Positions 11,213-23,258 of a DNA stretch of 64,000 nt are shown in pieces. A program made the translations under genes and the position numbers. Origin of the DNA: Bedellia somnulentella. Taxonomy: Eukaryota > Arthropoda > Insecta > Lepidoptera > Bedelliidae. Location of the stretch: the NCBI GenBank assembly GCA_963576735.1, contig OY755178.1, positions 7,936,001-8,000,000 of the forward strand, in the 5' to 3' direction. Each line of letters starts with the position of its first letter. Position 1 is the stretch's first letter. Under the pieces are notes generated by a model. That model made no database searches. It was not told the DNA's origin and worked only from the letters and a program-made list of their open reading frames with translations.

Positions 11213-13488
11213 ATGGAGCAATCAGTGGTGTCTACAATAGAAAAAATTAAACTGCAAGAGCAAGACAAAGAAGTAAAACTAAAAGAAAAACGTGAACGTT
11301 CGTAATCTTTAATAAATTTCTTATCTATCTAAGTACCATCGTTGGACTAAAGCAGATTAAAAGTATATTTTGTATGAATTAAAAAGCTTATTTAACGGTT
11401 ACATAACATATGCACATTTCTGAGAAATAAAACCAACCGAAGCTTTTTCCGTCAGGTTTTTTTTCGTATGGCTAGGCATAGGCATAATTGCAAACCCACC
11501 GTACTTATTACCAAAATTATGCACACGTTTACAAAAACTAATTATTTACGAAATATTTGTATTAGGTGTGGGTACCTAACTTAGATACATTTACCCAAAA
11601 CTTCATGAAGACTTTGTACTGGGCTTTTTTAATTTAGGGTGAACGAATCGCTTTACAATTCTTTATTTCTAAATCGCATCCCCCCACAACTTCCAATAAT
11701 TGCCGAGAAATAGTTATTATATAGTATTCCAAAGCTGGCTTCCCCTTATACGGTTACGGTTATATTAGTTTCACCTGTATGTATGTATGTAACCTACTCC
11801 TTTAAACTCAATTTTAACCCAATTTAGACGAACCGATTAAATTGAAACTTTGTGATCATATCAAAACTCAAAAATTCACGCCGTATATACCCGAAGGGGT
11901 TGGCAGAGGTGCTAACTTCACGTAAATTGTCACCTGGTGTTCAGAGTACCTACTTTTTGCTTGGACAGTGTACTCACGTGATAGGGGACAGGCCTATCGC
12001 CGTTGTACGACTGGCGCTTGACAAAATACAACTTAGCCATGTGGGTTTCCTCACGATGTTTTCCCTCAGCGACAATAAAATAATTTCACAGGTTCATCCC
12101 ATTATCCTGATTGGGGTCGCCAGGATTAAATAATTTCAGTTGGTTCAGTACTAAAAAGTTATTAAATAAATAAATTTTGTGATAAGTGAAAAACGCGCTT
12201 TTTAAGTACTTCTAACTGAAAAGTGAAAAATAATTCACAATTTAAACTGAAATGATCATATTTTTTTCTTCATTTTTCAGTTAGAAGTGCTTAAAAGCAT
12301 ATTTTACAGTTTATTAAAACTATATTTATTGGATTAGATTTTGGACGCGTATGATTCATATAATACATATCAATTGACATTGCTAACCAGTATTATTGAT
12401 ATGTAATATCTTCACACAAAAAAACAGACATCCTTTATTTATTTACACTTACAGATGAAGCTAATGTAGTGGGTATAACTAGAGCAATACGAGATATTAC
12501 AACCAGTACAACTAAATTAAAACAAGACTGTAAGGAAATCCAAAAGAGGTTGGATTGTCTTGAAGCCCAAAGACAAATAGCTAAGATAAGAAAGAATGCC
12601 TTGTGCCAGCAACTAGAGGCTAGTCTTAAAAAGCTTAATGAAGTTACTATACAGTGTGTAAGTAAAAAAGACATCATTATATCAACTTTTTCTTTTCAAA
12701 GCCATAAATATGTACAGTAATGAACAGTTGAAGAAAGATGTTGAACCTTTTTCTAAACAGTTATGGGTTACTATGTTTATTGTTAAATAAAACCCAGCAT
12801 ATGTTAAATTAAGCGTTTAAAAAAAAAGAAAAATAATTTTCTATTTATGGATTATTAGCAGCGTAGGCTGCCAGGGTTATCCCATTAGATTTTTACGAGG
12901 TTTGATAGCTTAGTTATAAAATTATAACAAAATATTAATTTAAATTACTAAGTGGATGAATCCGTTGATTATCGAAGTTTGTATGAAAAATTCCGTCAAA
13001 TGGCTTTAAGCCGGTTCCATTTTGATAAAAAATATAAAATTAGTCACCACCTAGCTGAAGAGTATTGAATTCTGAAGCTATAACTTCTCTCTTCGGGATT
13101 ATCGCAGTCAGTATATAATTATATTAATTGAGGTCCCATATTAATTTCATATTTGAGTACTTATATAAGCTTATCACCCGTAACTCTAAAACGATCCATC
13201 GTTAAACGTTGTTCAGGATCAGGGCATCATGGAAGTTTGGGAACAAAGATCCAAACTCTGTGAAGCAGTTCAAAGTACATCAGATGAATACGATATTAGA
13301 ACATTGCTCATGAAGCCTGCCGTTACTGCAGAGCCGTTGAAAAAACTTGTAGAAGTGAAAACTGAAGTTACAGAACCAATTGTTAACTATGAGGGTCGAA
13401 TGAAACAAGCATTGGAACGCCGAGAAGCTGCATTCAAAATGAAACAGAGATTAATGATGGAGCCTGAAATCGGCGATGAATTTGTTAG
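11213..13488 (+). CDS. Coiled-coil protein of unknown function (three exons seen)
   Basis: Exon 1 begins at ATG 11213 (MEQSVVSTIEKIKLQEQDK) and must donate in phase 1; GT at 11296 or 11299 would do. Exon 2 is 12455-12657 (ends TGT before GTAAGT). Exon 3 is 13217-13488 (ends AG before GTTTGT). Exons 2 and 3 join in phase 0. The product is strongly helical and charged: GITRAIRDITTSTTKLKQD, then QKRLDCLEAQRQIAKIRK. Exon 3 reads MEVWEQRSKLCEAVQ and later QALERREAAFKMKQR. Glu/Lys-rich heptads suggest a structural or complex-forming protein. Exon 3 ends in phase 2, so a further exon follows. The next in-phase acceptors are 17291 (a five-codon tail then stop) and 17613 (the UQCC4-like exon). Exon 1 is the least certain part. 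I do not recognise the family. Confidence 0.6.
11874..12085 (-). repeat. tRNA-derived SINE body, family B
   Basis: Reverse copy with ttcacgccgtatatacccg, cacgtgataggggacaggcc and gccatgtgggtttcctcac. It sits in intron 1 of the coiled-coil gene. Confidence 0.75.
12197..12299. repeat. Inverted repeat, ~33-bp arms
   Basis: Arms at about 12197-12231 and 12264-12299 share acttctaactgaaaagtg and its complement with few mismatches, around a 32-base AT-rich loop. This would form a stable hairpin in intronic RNA; it may be a small foldback element. Confidence 0.6.
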
Positions 13489-14534
13489 GTTTGTATTTAA
13501 TTACGTAAATTGTAATAAGTATTAAAGTGATGTTTTTATTAAGTTAATGTAAAAACATTGGTATTTTCCAACCGGGGAACTCTTCCAGTTGAGGACTTAA
13601 TGCATTTTATTCACAACTAGTGACTAAAGTTAGATCGAGTGAATCACGGACCAGCGTGAGCATCACTCTGCTCCCGTTTCATTGGTTGATTAATTAATCA
13701 AATTTGCCTCTGGGCCTGGGCACTAGTCCAAAGTGCCCAGTATTCACTGTGAATAAAGAGAAGACCCATTTCTCCGCATATGTGTAATTCAAGGAAAAAA
13801 GGGAACTGGGAATTTTTATATGAATGATACACATGTGTTGTAAAGTTATCACCACACCGTTATATATTTACCATCCTTACCCCGTAAAACTTCTAAAAGA
13901 CTCTAATCTATTATTTTCACTCGATTGCTCTGGTTACCTCAGGTGCCTCAGTAGGTTTCCCATTTAGTCATACTGACTTCACGTGTGGGTAACACCGTAA
14001 AAGTGGCAAATCAATTTTTGATATTAAAGCCATCGCTACCATTTTTAATTTTTTTACATATATCCGCACCCTTTTTGGGATTAATACATATTTAGTAGGT
14101 AAAATGTTTGATTGAAATGAATGTTTGGTGATGGGTCTCTAGCCACATTGCCTAACAAACACGTTAAGCCCTCGGAGGCCTCTTACATTCAACACGCGCA
14201 GTGGGGGAATGTATTAGAGCTATTGAGACAAATACTGTCTTCATTCAATTTTATATTTCCTAAATAATATTGACCCTAAAATTTCCTTTTATTCACTTTA
14301 TTTAGTTAGAAATCACTTTTTAACAACCGAGATGGGCAAGGATAAGGACTCCCATAACAAATTTTACGCAATTACTTGCTTGCGTTAGTGCTTTGCCCTG
14401 TATGCGAAATTGCGAATACCGAGTTTTATCGAAACGTGTACTTGACGTAAAAAGTCAATTCTGGCTAAGTAGCAAAATATACATGAACGGTCAAATGTAA
14501 ACGTTATTTCAATTAAAAGTCGCGCTTCACCCAC

Positions 14535-14797
14535 CTTTGTCTTTTCTAAAGTGTGGTTAATTCATCATGGTTGTTAACGGTGAGGAAAAACATCGTGAGG
14601 AGACCCACATGGCTGAGTTGTACTTAGTCATGTGACAGTGTATTCGTACATAACGGCGATAGGCCTGCCCTCTATCACGTGTGTACACTGTCCAACAAAA
14701 CGTGGGTACTCTGAGCACCAGGTGACAATGTCACGTGATGTTCAGAAGTATTAGTACCTCTGCCAACCCCTTCAGGGATATTAGGCGTGAACATTTG
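14535..14797 (+). repeat. SINE family B, body nearly complete
   Basis: Runs from tttgtcttttctaaag through catggctgagttgtacttag and cggcgataggcctgccctct to ttcagggatattaggcgtg. The head is missing. Confidence 0.8.
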
Positions 14798-15100
14798 AGT
14801 TAGAGTTGAGTTTGATTCCAAGTTCCGTTATCACAGTACACGTTTACTTTCTTTGCTACCGTACCCTTAGTGCCATATCGTGTAATACCTGCTTGGTGCT
14901 TACGCTACTTAGAAATTTATTTGGATCTTACGAATTAACATTCAATTCATTCCTTTTTAGGATTAAAAATGCACTGTGCTATTCTATGGAAATGACAGTC
15001 AACATAAGGAAAAGAGTAAGTTTTTCTCGCCTATTTTATGAAAGTATTAAAATTCAAATCACCTTCCGTAAGAGTCTACGTGAAATTACATAGATATAGC

Positions 15101-15288
15101 CACAAATACAACTCAGCCATGTGGGTTTCCTCTTGATGATTTTCCTGACTGTTAACAACCATAATAAATGACCCACACATATGTCTTTAGAAAAGACAAA
15201 TTGGTGTAGGCCCGACCTGGGATTAGAACTCTAGTCGTCTGCACGTTAAGCGGTTTTCTACCCACTGAGCTAGCACGTCGTCATTTCT
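15101..15288 (-). repeat. SINE family B with tRNA-like head
   Basis: On the minus strand the head reads gtgctagctcagtgggtag with a B box like gttctaatcccaggtc. A taggcctacacc-type joint and the first ~110 bases of the body follow. This copy shows that the family B body is attached to a tRNA-derived head. Confidence 0.75.
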
Positions 15289-15350
15289 ACTCGTAATACC
15301 TTGAAATTGAGTACGGGCTAACATTTATAAAAATAATAAAATAATAATAG

Positions 15351-15589
15351 CTGTGTAGTGTCGGCTTAGAATAGCACTACCCCATTTCTTCCGGTGGGTG
15401 TACGTAAGAGGCGACTAACGGTATTGGGGATTTTTGGGCGATGCGGTTGGAGACCCATCACCAACAACCTTTATTCTACCATCTTTTCCCCACTCAACTT
15501 CCAAAAGAGGCTGAGAAATTTCTAATTTCTCAGCTCTGGCTACCCCTTGTAGGGATTTATAGCCGTGAGTATATATATGTATGTATGTA
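15351..15589 (+). repeat. SINE-like repeat, family A, full-length copy
   Basis: One of the best copies: ctgtgtagtgtcggcttag at the start, gcgatgcggttggagaccc, ctctggctaccccttgtagg, and an agccgtgagtatatatatg tail with (TATG)n. Confidence 0.9.
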
Positions 15590-16730
15590 ATAAAAATAAG
15601 CATTTAAAAGAAATTTCAGGAATCCACGCCTTAAAGATGTCGTCAATTCTAAAATTGTTTTATGTGTTTGCAATTACAATTTAAAATTAACTATGTAAGT
15701 AACAGGGACCAAATTGTGCCATTAGGGCAAAATAATGTACTCTTTACTTGACACTGGCTCTCATTATTGGCATTTGCTTAATATGTTGCCATATATCCAA
15801 ACTTAAGTTTATATTATTTGTTTTGGTGAAATTTGTGGATAAAATCGATTTCTTGTTTTGTTTTATTACATCAGATTACTTTGGATAAGGTTATAGCCTA
15901 TTCAAATTGGTTTTTAGGAATATATCTTAACAAAATATCCATATAATGAATAGGACCGCCTTACTCATAAGGTATAGTAAGACCGTTTTAAATCGTACTA
16001 TTTCACCATAATTTGTAAATAAGTCTTCAAAAACTGTAGTTCACAGATATTACAGTAAATATCAATAAACATTATTAGCTAGAAACGTTCTTTCTACATT
16101 ACTATTATGTATTTCACTCATTATTCAATTCACTATTGAATCTCTTACACACATTCTTCAATAACGTCGTTAATCCAGGTGCAGACTTATCCATCCCCTT
16201 GATGATAACATAGGAAAATTAAGCTATTTTTATTATTTCTGACTTTAACCATTTAAAACGCTCATTCATACACTTTTTAACATATGAATATTATAATAGT
16301 CATAGCTGTAATAGATAAGGCCAAAACAACTTGTATATTATTAGCTAGAAATGACAAAAAAAAGATGTTTGCTATGATAATGGATTTAGAACTACATCGT
16401 TGGATTATAACTTGTATAATTACGGACTTGTAAGTTGTCTTGTATGACACCCCTTGGAAGATAACCTCTAACCATCATACCCTAAAATAATGTTAACCAC
16501 TGTACAAAGACACTCTTTTAGGCAGATTGTAACAATAGAAATAATCATTTTTTACTTTTATTCAGTATTTTTGTACATTATATGTCAAATAAAATATATT
16601 CTTCTTGCAAACAGTGAAAAATAAAGTTACTTTCATTTCCATTTCATATTAACCTCTTTCGAAGGTACACTGTAGAATGTAGGTAATAGTTAAAACCAAC
16701 AAATTAATTTATTGAATAAAGAGTTATATC

Positions 16731-16785
16731 ATCATATTGTTACATAAACCAATAATAAGCTTATTGGTTTATGTTACAATATGAT
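16731..16785. repeat. Near-perfect 25-bp-arm palindrome
   Basis: Arms 16731-16755 and 16761-16785 (ttattggtttatgt and its complement at the core) differ at one position and enclose five bases. A third, weaker arm (ggcttatgtaat) follows at 16801. No gene surrounds it. Confidence 0.75.
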
Positions 16786-17612
16786 AATAAAATAAGCTTT
16801 TTGGCTTATGTAATAATACAATAGTAACAAATTAATACATTTTATATTTGGTTTCAATTGACCAACAGGAAGTTATTTTATATTAATACTCATATTAATT
16901 ATTGGAACAACTTCCATAGCTTTTTGCAATTAGCCCAGCTTGAGCCATTGTACATAGATACAAACTTATACACAATCCCATTATTACTGCTGGGGTAGGC
17001 AAGACGATCAATTTCAAAAGTGGCAAGCTCGCAATCAAGCAAAGAGTTTCTAGCTCTAAAGCTCTGGCTTTTTGGATTTATGGCTGTGAGTATATGTATA
17101 TATGTAAAAAGAAATAATCAGTTTAGACTGTGTAGAATAATCTTTAGCAAAATCTATGAAAGTCCTCTCTTTTCTTCACAAATTAACATACAAAATTTAA
17201 ACATTTATATCAAGTACATTTGATTAGAATGTATCGTTATTTTATGCCTTATCTTGTTCCCGTTGGAATGATGAAAAATAGTTTATTTCAGGACCTATGC
17301 TCCCTAAACATGTCTCTCGGCTGAGATGTAAAAATCTGATTATTCACATTACTGCGGGAATATAATGCTGCACTTCCTTAGTGCTTACCTATACAACTCA
17401 AAGAAACCACAAATAAAATTTACACTTTTTATGTCCGCAGTAGCCTTTGTTTAAACCAGAGTATAAGCTACTTATATTTTTAAATTTCATAGTTCCAACG
17501 TGCAGGAGTAACAATCACGTAAAAGTTTTCCCATTTATAATATTAGTAACATTGTGATTGTAGTTATTCTAGTGCCTTACTTAAGGTTTAATTAAAACAT
17601 CTTTTCTTACAG

Positions 17613-18003
17613 GAGGCTTCCTCATCTACAGAACTTCAAAAGGTTCAACAGTAAATATGATCCCAGTGAAAATGAGCCAATAAAGTTTACATCAAGTGCA
17701 GCTGCTACTCGTGTCATTAGGCCAATTTTAAATCCAACAAGTCCCAAAGACGATGCTCCGTGGTACCAGCCCTACTCAGTAATATTTAGTGTTGCAATTT
17801 TCATGATATATTTTTGTATTTTACGTGAAGAGAGCGACATAGATTCGGAGTTTTCTAGAACATTGTATGAACGAATAAAAGGCCTAGAAAAACATCAGCT
17901 GTTACTTACATATAAATATAACAAAGAGAATGGGTTGAGTGTAGCAGAAATAGAACAAAGATTGAAAGAAATTGAAAGCGAAGAAGATAATGAAAAATCT
18001 TAA
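17613..18003 (+). CDS. UQCC4/CCSMST1-like mitochondrial complex III assembly protein, last exon
   Basis: After acceptor cttttcttacag the frame gives RLPHLQNFKRFNSKYD, a basic stretch fitting the end of a mitochondrial presequence. NEPIKFTSSAAAT follows, then APWYQPYSVIFSVAIFMIYF (one membrane span) and LREESDIDSEF, ending in a Glu/Lys-rich helix and stop at 18001-18003. The order IKFTSSKA-like motif, PW, single span, LREE.D matches the CCSMST1/UQCC4 family (human C16orf91). That family is a small inner-membrane protein needed for respiratory complex III assembly. The exon enters in phase 2, so the start codon and presequence lie in an exon I did not identify. Its phase also fits exon 3 of the upstream coiled-coil gene, so a read-through transcript is possible. 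Two AATAAA signals follow. Confidence 0.7.
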
Positions 18004-18047
18004 AGTTAAGGAGAAGTTAAATAATTTATTATAGATGTAGATATTTT

Positions 18048-18068
18048 AATAAATAGCTTTGGAATAAA
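18048..18068 (+). terminator. Polyadenylation signals of the UQCC4-like gene
   Basis: AATAAA at 18048-18053 and 18063-18068, 45-60 bases after the stop. Confidence 0.6.
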
Positions 18069-18727
18069 GTGCAAAGAAAATAGTTTTTGTTTTATTTCTG
18101 ATTTAACAAGTGAACCTGGTTCAATTCTTTAACCATGAAAGTTTTACTGCACATGCTGCAATATGTCAAGTAGAATTAGACAATATTGTAGCAACTCACA
18201 TTACTAGGATCATTTACTATTAATAAAGCTGTGCGTATTTAATCAGTTTTAAGATTGCCTTACCCAAAAAAATACGTAATGGTTACAAATATAAAATATT
18301 TATTACTATTTACCAAAAAAAGAAAGATACATTTGCTACATGTTAATGTAAGAAAGAAAATTATTACTCAAGAAATCTGTCCCAACCCGTCGGGAATATA
18401 TGGTGTCAACGGTTGAGTCCTTAAGCTTTTGATGGGATTTGCTACAGGCCCCACACAAGATTAATTTGGTACTGGGCGCAGCTGTAGGGTGACAGATATG
18501 AACAACCATAGTGAATAACTCGTTTATCTTAGTAAGACATGTGCAAGCATTTTGTTACGAAGCAGCGATTGAGTTGGTCTATCGCTGATACAGGCGTTAA
18601 ATGTCGGTGTCTACTCGGAAACGAGTATCCTAACAGACGTTGCTGATAACAGGTGCAAAAAGTGAGTGCTCTGAAAACCAGATGTTAAAAAGCCATGAGA
18701 TGTTCAGGAGTATCAAACATATACTAA

Positions 18728-18936
18728 CGACTATAAATGTCAAGAAGGGGTATCCAAAACTTCAGAAACTTAAATTCTTCGGCTACTTTCGTTTGGCGGG
18801 GAAAAGATAGTTAAATGAGGGGTGGCCACATCGCCCATCAAACCATCACTTAAAAAGCCCCAAAACCTTAAGTTGCCTCTTACGATATACGCAGAAAAAA
18901 ATGTAACCCATTTGCTATTCTAAGGCTAACTACATA
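18728..18936 (-). repeat. SINE-like repeat, family A, degenerate
   Basis: Reverse copy: aaggggtatccaaaac, cacatcgcccatcaaacc, cttaaaaagccccaaaacc, ending ctattctaaggctaac. Confidence 0.65.
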
Positions 18937-19254
18937 GCTAATGTACATGAGTATGACCTCTTATTAAAATATGTAAACCGTATTGATGATTAATGTCTGT
19001 TCAGAATTGGAATTATGGTTATGGTTGGTTTTTTCTTTTGTTGTTGTTATTATTCATGTTTCATGTATTGTTTACCCAAGCTTAGCAATGAATAAATGTT
19101 TTTCTTTCTTTCTTTCTTTAATCCTAGCTGAAGAATTTATAATTCTGAAGGCTACCCCTTTTTGCTTAGAATGCAGATAAAAGAATTTGTTTCGAAAAAA
19201 AAGCGGTGTTATATAAAGTTTTCTAACCGACCTCCAACCAGTGGTATATTTGCT

Positions 19255-19849
19255 AATTGGCCTAGACCTCGCTGTTATAACATACCCTTTTTATATTATA
19301 AATCGATAAAGGACATCAAACTAAACAACTTTGCCCATGGAATGCCTATCTAAAATATTGTAATTTTCAAAAAATAATAATAATTAAAAATTGTCGTACC
19401 TAGTTCAAACTGAGAATGTATAGAATGAGAATCTTTGCTTCAGTGAAAATAAGAAATAAAAAAAACATTTGATCTATGCTTTTCGCTCTGTAAACAAAAA
19501 TATAACTTCTTTCGGTATTTTCCAGTTGTATTGATCGTCGTTGAAAAATAATATCATGAAAATAAACCGGTAAGCGAGCGATTGAACTGGAAAATATCGA
19601 AAGAGGTTATGTTTTTGTTTACACCATAGATCAAATGTTTTTTTTTATTTCTTATTTTCACTGAAGCAAAGAATCTAGTTCTATACATTCTCAGTTTGAA
19701 CTAGGTACGACAATTTTTAATTATCATTTTTTTTTGAAAATTACAATATTTTAGATAGGCATTCCATGGGCAAAGTTTTTAAGTATGATGTTCTTTATCG
19801 ATTTATAATATAAAAAGGGTATGTTATAAAAGCGAGGTCTAGGCCAATT
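19255..19849. repeat. Long foldback: ~275-bp inverted arms
   Basis: The left arm (about 19255-19530) and right arm (about 19577-19849) are inverted copies over their whole length. Matching blocks are ggcctagacctcgct, cataccctttttatattata, ggcattccatgggcaaag (complement) and cctagttcaaactgagaatg. The spacer is only about 45 bases. Short open frames in it are not genes. It could be a foldback transposon, a MITE dimer or a palindromic rearrangement; a transcript would form a long double-stranded hairpin. Confidence 0.85.
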
Positions 19850-19928
19850 TAGGTCTGATAAACTCATTAAATAAAATTACGTATCTACTTTTGGATCTGT
19901 ATTATAGTTAATTCCCAAAATAAAAATC

Positions 19929-20569
19929 TTTTGAGTCTTTATTTTTGATGCCCCAAAATCTCTTAGCTCCAACAGTCATAGCACGAGCTTAAAAGGCTGG
20001 CGACTCATCGCCTAAGGAGTCTTAATAATTTAATGAGTTTTAGCATTTTTACCCTAGGGGTTTTTTTATGACTATATTTACCTATCCGAATACCCAAATG
20101 TGTGTTTCTTAAGTCATATGTGTGGTTAATTTATCATGGTTGTCTACAGGTTGGAAAAACAGCGAGAGAACTCCCACATCTCTAAGTTGTAGTTTGTCAT
20201 GTGGCAGTGTATCCGTACAAAGCGGCTATAGGTTTGCCCCCTATCACGTGAGTACTTTGCCCAAGCAAATCATGGGTACTCTGCACACCAGGTAACAATG
20301 ATGTCATGTTATGTTAAGAAGTATAAGTAGCTCTGCCAATCCTTCCGGGATATACGGCGTGATTGTTCAATTCTAGAGTTTTACAGAGTAATAAATAATA
20401 TCATCTCGTAATGGTGCAATACCATTGGTATTGTATGTCATGTAATACATTTGTTACGTAATTATTAAGACTCCTTAGGCGATGAGTCGCCAGTCTTTCA
20501 AGCTCGTCGTATGACTGTTGAAGGTAAGAGATTTGGGGGCATCAAAAATAAAAAAAGACTTAAAAGTTC
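19929..20569. repeat. Second inverted repeat, ~105-bp arms, SINE in the loop
   Basis: The arm at 19929-20035 (gatgccccaaaatctcttag, ggcgactcatcgcctaagg) is repeated inverted at 20458-20569 (cttaggcgatgagtcgcc, gggggcatc). The ~420-base loop carries a plus-strand family B SINE. The arms look like terminal inverted repeats of a short non-autonomous element of about 640 bp. Confidence 0.75.
20100..20363 (+). repeat. SINE family B inside the inverted repeat
   Basis: Shows catatgtgtggttaatttat, gtttgccccctatcacgtg and ccgggatatacggcgtg, with no clear head. Confidence 0.75.
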
Positions 20570-20707
20570 ACGCCGAATATCCCCGAAGGTCTTGGCAGAG
20601 GTACTAATACTTTTAAACATCACGTGACATTGTCACCTAGTGTTCAGAGTACCCACGTTTTGCTTGGACAGTGTTCTCACGTGATAGGGGGCTGGCCTAT
20701 CGTGAGG
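20567..20707 (-). repeat. SINE family B, 5'-truncated
   Basis: Reverse copy: ttcacgccgaatatccccg through cacgtgatagggggctgg, abutting the right arm of the inverted repeat. Confidence 0.7.
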
Positions 20708-21072
20708 TACAGCAAAAATAACGCGCGGGTTTATTAGGCTTTATTATCTTGAATCTCTTTAATCACTTCTCATCATTTTGGACTGTTTGAAATGAAATCC
20801 TGCAGTTAGTCCACCTATCTGATCTAACCTATAAACCTAATAAAATAATCATTCATTTCAAAGTGAAAAGATAAATCTTTGTTTTTTGAACGTCAAATTG
20901 CAACTAAATACTAAGTTTACTTTGGATTCGGAAGGAGTTGTGCTGAGCGAAGCACCCGTAAGAAACTCATCAACTCATCTTTTTATGTCCATTACAAAAT
21001 CTCTACTACAGTATCTAATCAGTAGTAATGATCCCAGTGTTATTTAGTTTAAAAAAAATATAGAAGTAAAAG

Positions 21073-21357
21073 TATGATGGATGGATGACAGTAAAGTGGT
21101 GAAAGAGATATATAGAGCCGATGTGGAAGGTAATGTTAGTATAGGACGACCTCGGAGGACACATTTAGATCAAATAGAAAATGTGCTCAAAAAGGCAGGT
21201 GTCCGAAGTACGAAGAATAAAAGAGCATGTATGAAAAGATTGATGGATGTGAATGAAGCTAGAGAGGTTTGCCAGGATCGTACAAAGTGGCGATCGATAG
21301 TCTCTGCCTACCCCAATGGGAACCAACGGCGTGAGAATATGTATGTATGTAAGTAAA
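21073..21357 (+). mobile_element. RTE-type LINE 3' end (truncated)
   Basis: Encodes a last stretch reading RADVEGNVSIGRPRR, NVLKKAGVRSTKNKR, VNEAREVCQDRTKWRSIVSA and YPNGNQRRENMY. This is the recurring C terminus of lepidopteran RTE-like polyproteins. The 3' end is ggcgtgagaatatgtatgta, a TATG tract. The element is 5'-truncated. Confidence 0.8.
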
Positions 21358-21724
21358 AGTAAACTACCTCCCTAATTACAAATATGATTGTTTCTTTTAA
21401 ATTTTTGACCATCTATACTTATATAGTAGAGGTAGTTTTTAATTTTTTTGAAAGGCTTATCCTCAGAAATATGATAATAAAAATTCTTTCACCAAAGCTA
21501 CACTATTCAAGGGCACTAGAAGATATAAAAGGGGTGAGCAGTTACTGAAAAAACCTTACATAATTATTTAAAGATATCACTCACTACCCATGAAAACCTC
21601 TAGGAAGGTCCTCTTACGTGAGTTTAATATATTAATTTAGATGGGAAAATATATTATACGGATTAAGTTAGCCCCTAACTAAGTACAACTAATGACTTGT
21701 ATTATAGGATAGTACACATGTACT

Positions 21725-21860
21725 CAAGACCATAAATTCCAAAAAGGGGTAGCCAGAGCTTTAGAACTACAAACTCCTGAGCCACATTTGGAAGTTGACG
21801 AGGGAGAAGATGGTAGAAAAAAAGGTATTGTTAGTGATGGGTTTCCTAAGACTTGGGTGG
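21725..21860 (-). repeat. SINE-like repeat, family A, partial
   Basis: Reverse copy keeping aaaaaggggtagccagagc, gccacatttggaagttgac and gagaagatggtag; the 5' half is missing. Confidence 0.7.
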
Positions 21861-21879
21861 ACTAAAGAAGCAATCATTT

Positions 21880-21968
21880 ATACTCATTACAAGAATTCTG
21901 CTCAGGATTTAAACCCAGAACCTCTACTCAGAAGTTAGTAACCTATCCACTTGGCCACAGATGTCGTT
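21880..21968 (-). repeat. tRNA-derived SINE head, family C
   Basis: Minus strand reads tctgtggccaagtggatagg (A box) and ggttctgggtttaaatcctg (B box), a tRNA-Ser-like head as at 37684. It is decayed and not a real tRNA. Confidence 0.5.
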
Positions 21969-22424
21969 AGTAAATAATTACTTTAACTTGGATTATAGGT
22001 CAAGAAAGGACTTAGTCAAATAAAAACCCGTCATGTATATATGTAATTATCTTTAATTAACGCCAAAATTTGTCATATTCATACATCCTGACAAGTGCAT
22101 CAAATTATTCTATAGGCGGCTCCCACACAGTGTGATCACCATGACCTAAATAGCCTACCTAGTCATACAACACACATCAATAAATCATAATACTACATGC
22201 TGCATTAAGTTAGGGTAGTAATCATAAAGTAAGAGAACACATTGTTTTGCTAATCCATTTTTTTTACCTCAACAGCTATCTTAGTGTAGTCATTAAAAAA
22301 AAAATCAGTTCTGAATTCTTAATATTACCAAATGTTAAGAACATGAGTTAAAATGATTCAAAAATATTATATTAATTACGTCTAACCAAATTACATTAAA
22401 TGTATAGTATGCTAATCTTATAAC

Positions 22425-22959
<535 letters not shown>

Positions 22960-22962
22960 TCA

Positions 22963-23113
22963 CTAAAGACAAATTAAGGACATTATCAATGGCAGAAACA
23001 GTTTTGTCATTGATGTTATGAGTTCTTGGTAAGAGACGCTACTTTTAAGGTTTGTATATAAGCAAATAAATCAATCCAACTCGTTGGAGTGTATAAATGT
23101 ATAAGATACGTAC
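22963..23113 (-). other. H3.3 5'-UTR intron
   Basis: Acceptor tgtctttag lies six bases before the ATG. A matching donor, TTG before GTACGT, lies at 23113, leaving a short untranslated first exon upstream of it. Confidence 0.65.
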
Positions 23114-23258
23114 CAATTGAAGTCGTAAAATCTCAGAAAAACAGCAAAAAACGTTAATTATCAAAAAGTTTTCACAACAGTGATCATATGCTCAAGATGG
23201 CGTCAAAGAGAATGGCGGGCGAACTGCGAGTTCAGTGACGCTAAAATCTAATGATTTC

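Larger units (their letters stand above)
13489..17612. other. Gene-poor interval with SINEs and a hairpin
   Basis: No coding exon is supported except a possible tiny acceptor-bounded exon at 17291. It holds family A and B repeats listed separately, degenerate family A traces near 13800-13960 and 17010-17105, and AT-rich filler. Confidence 0.4.

Noticed and set aside
21081..21356. Independent 91-codon gene
   Set aside because: It is the C terminus and 3' tail of a 5'-truncated RTE LINE.
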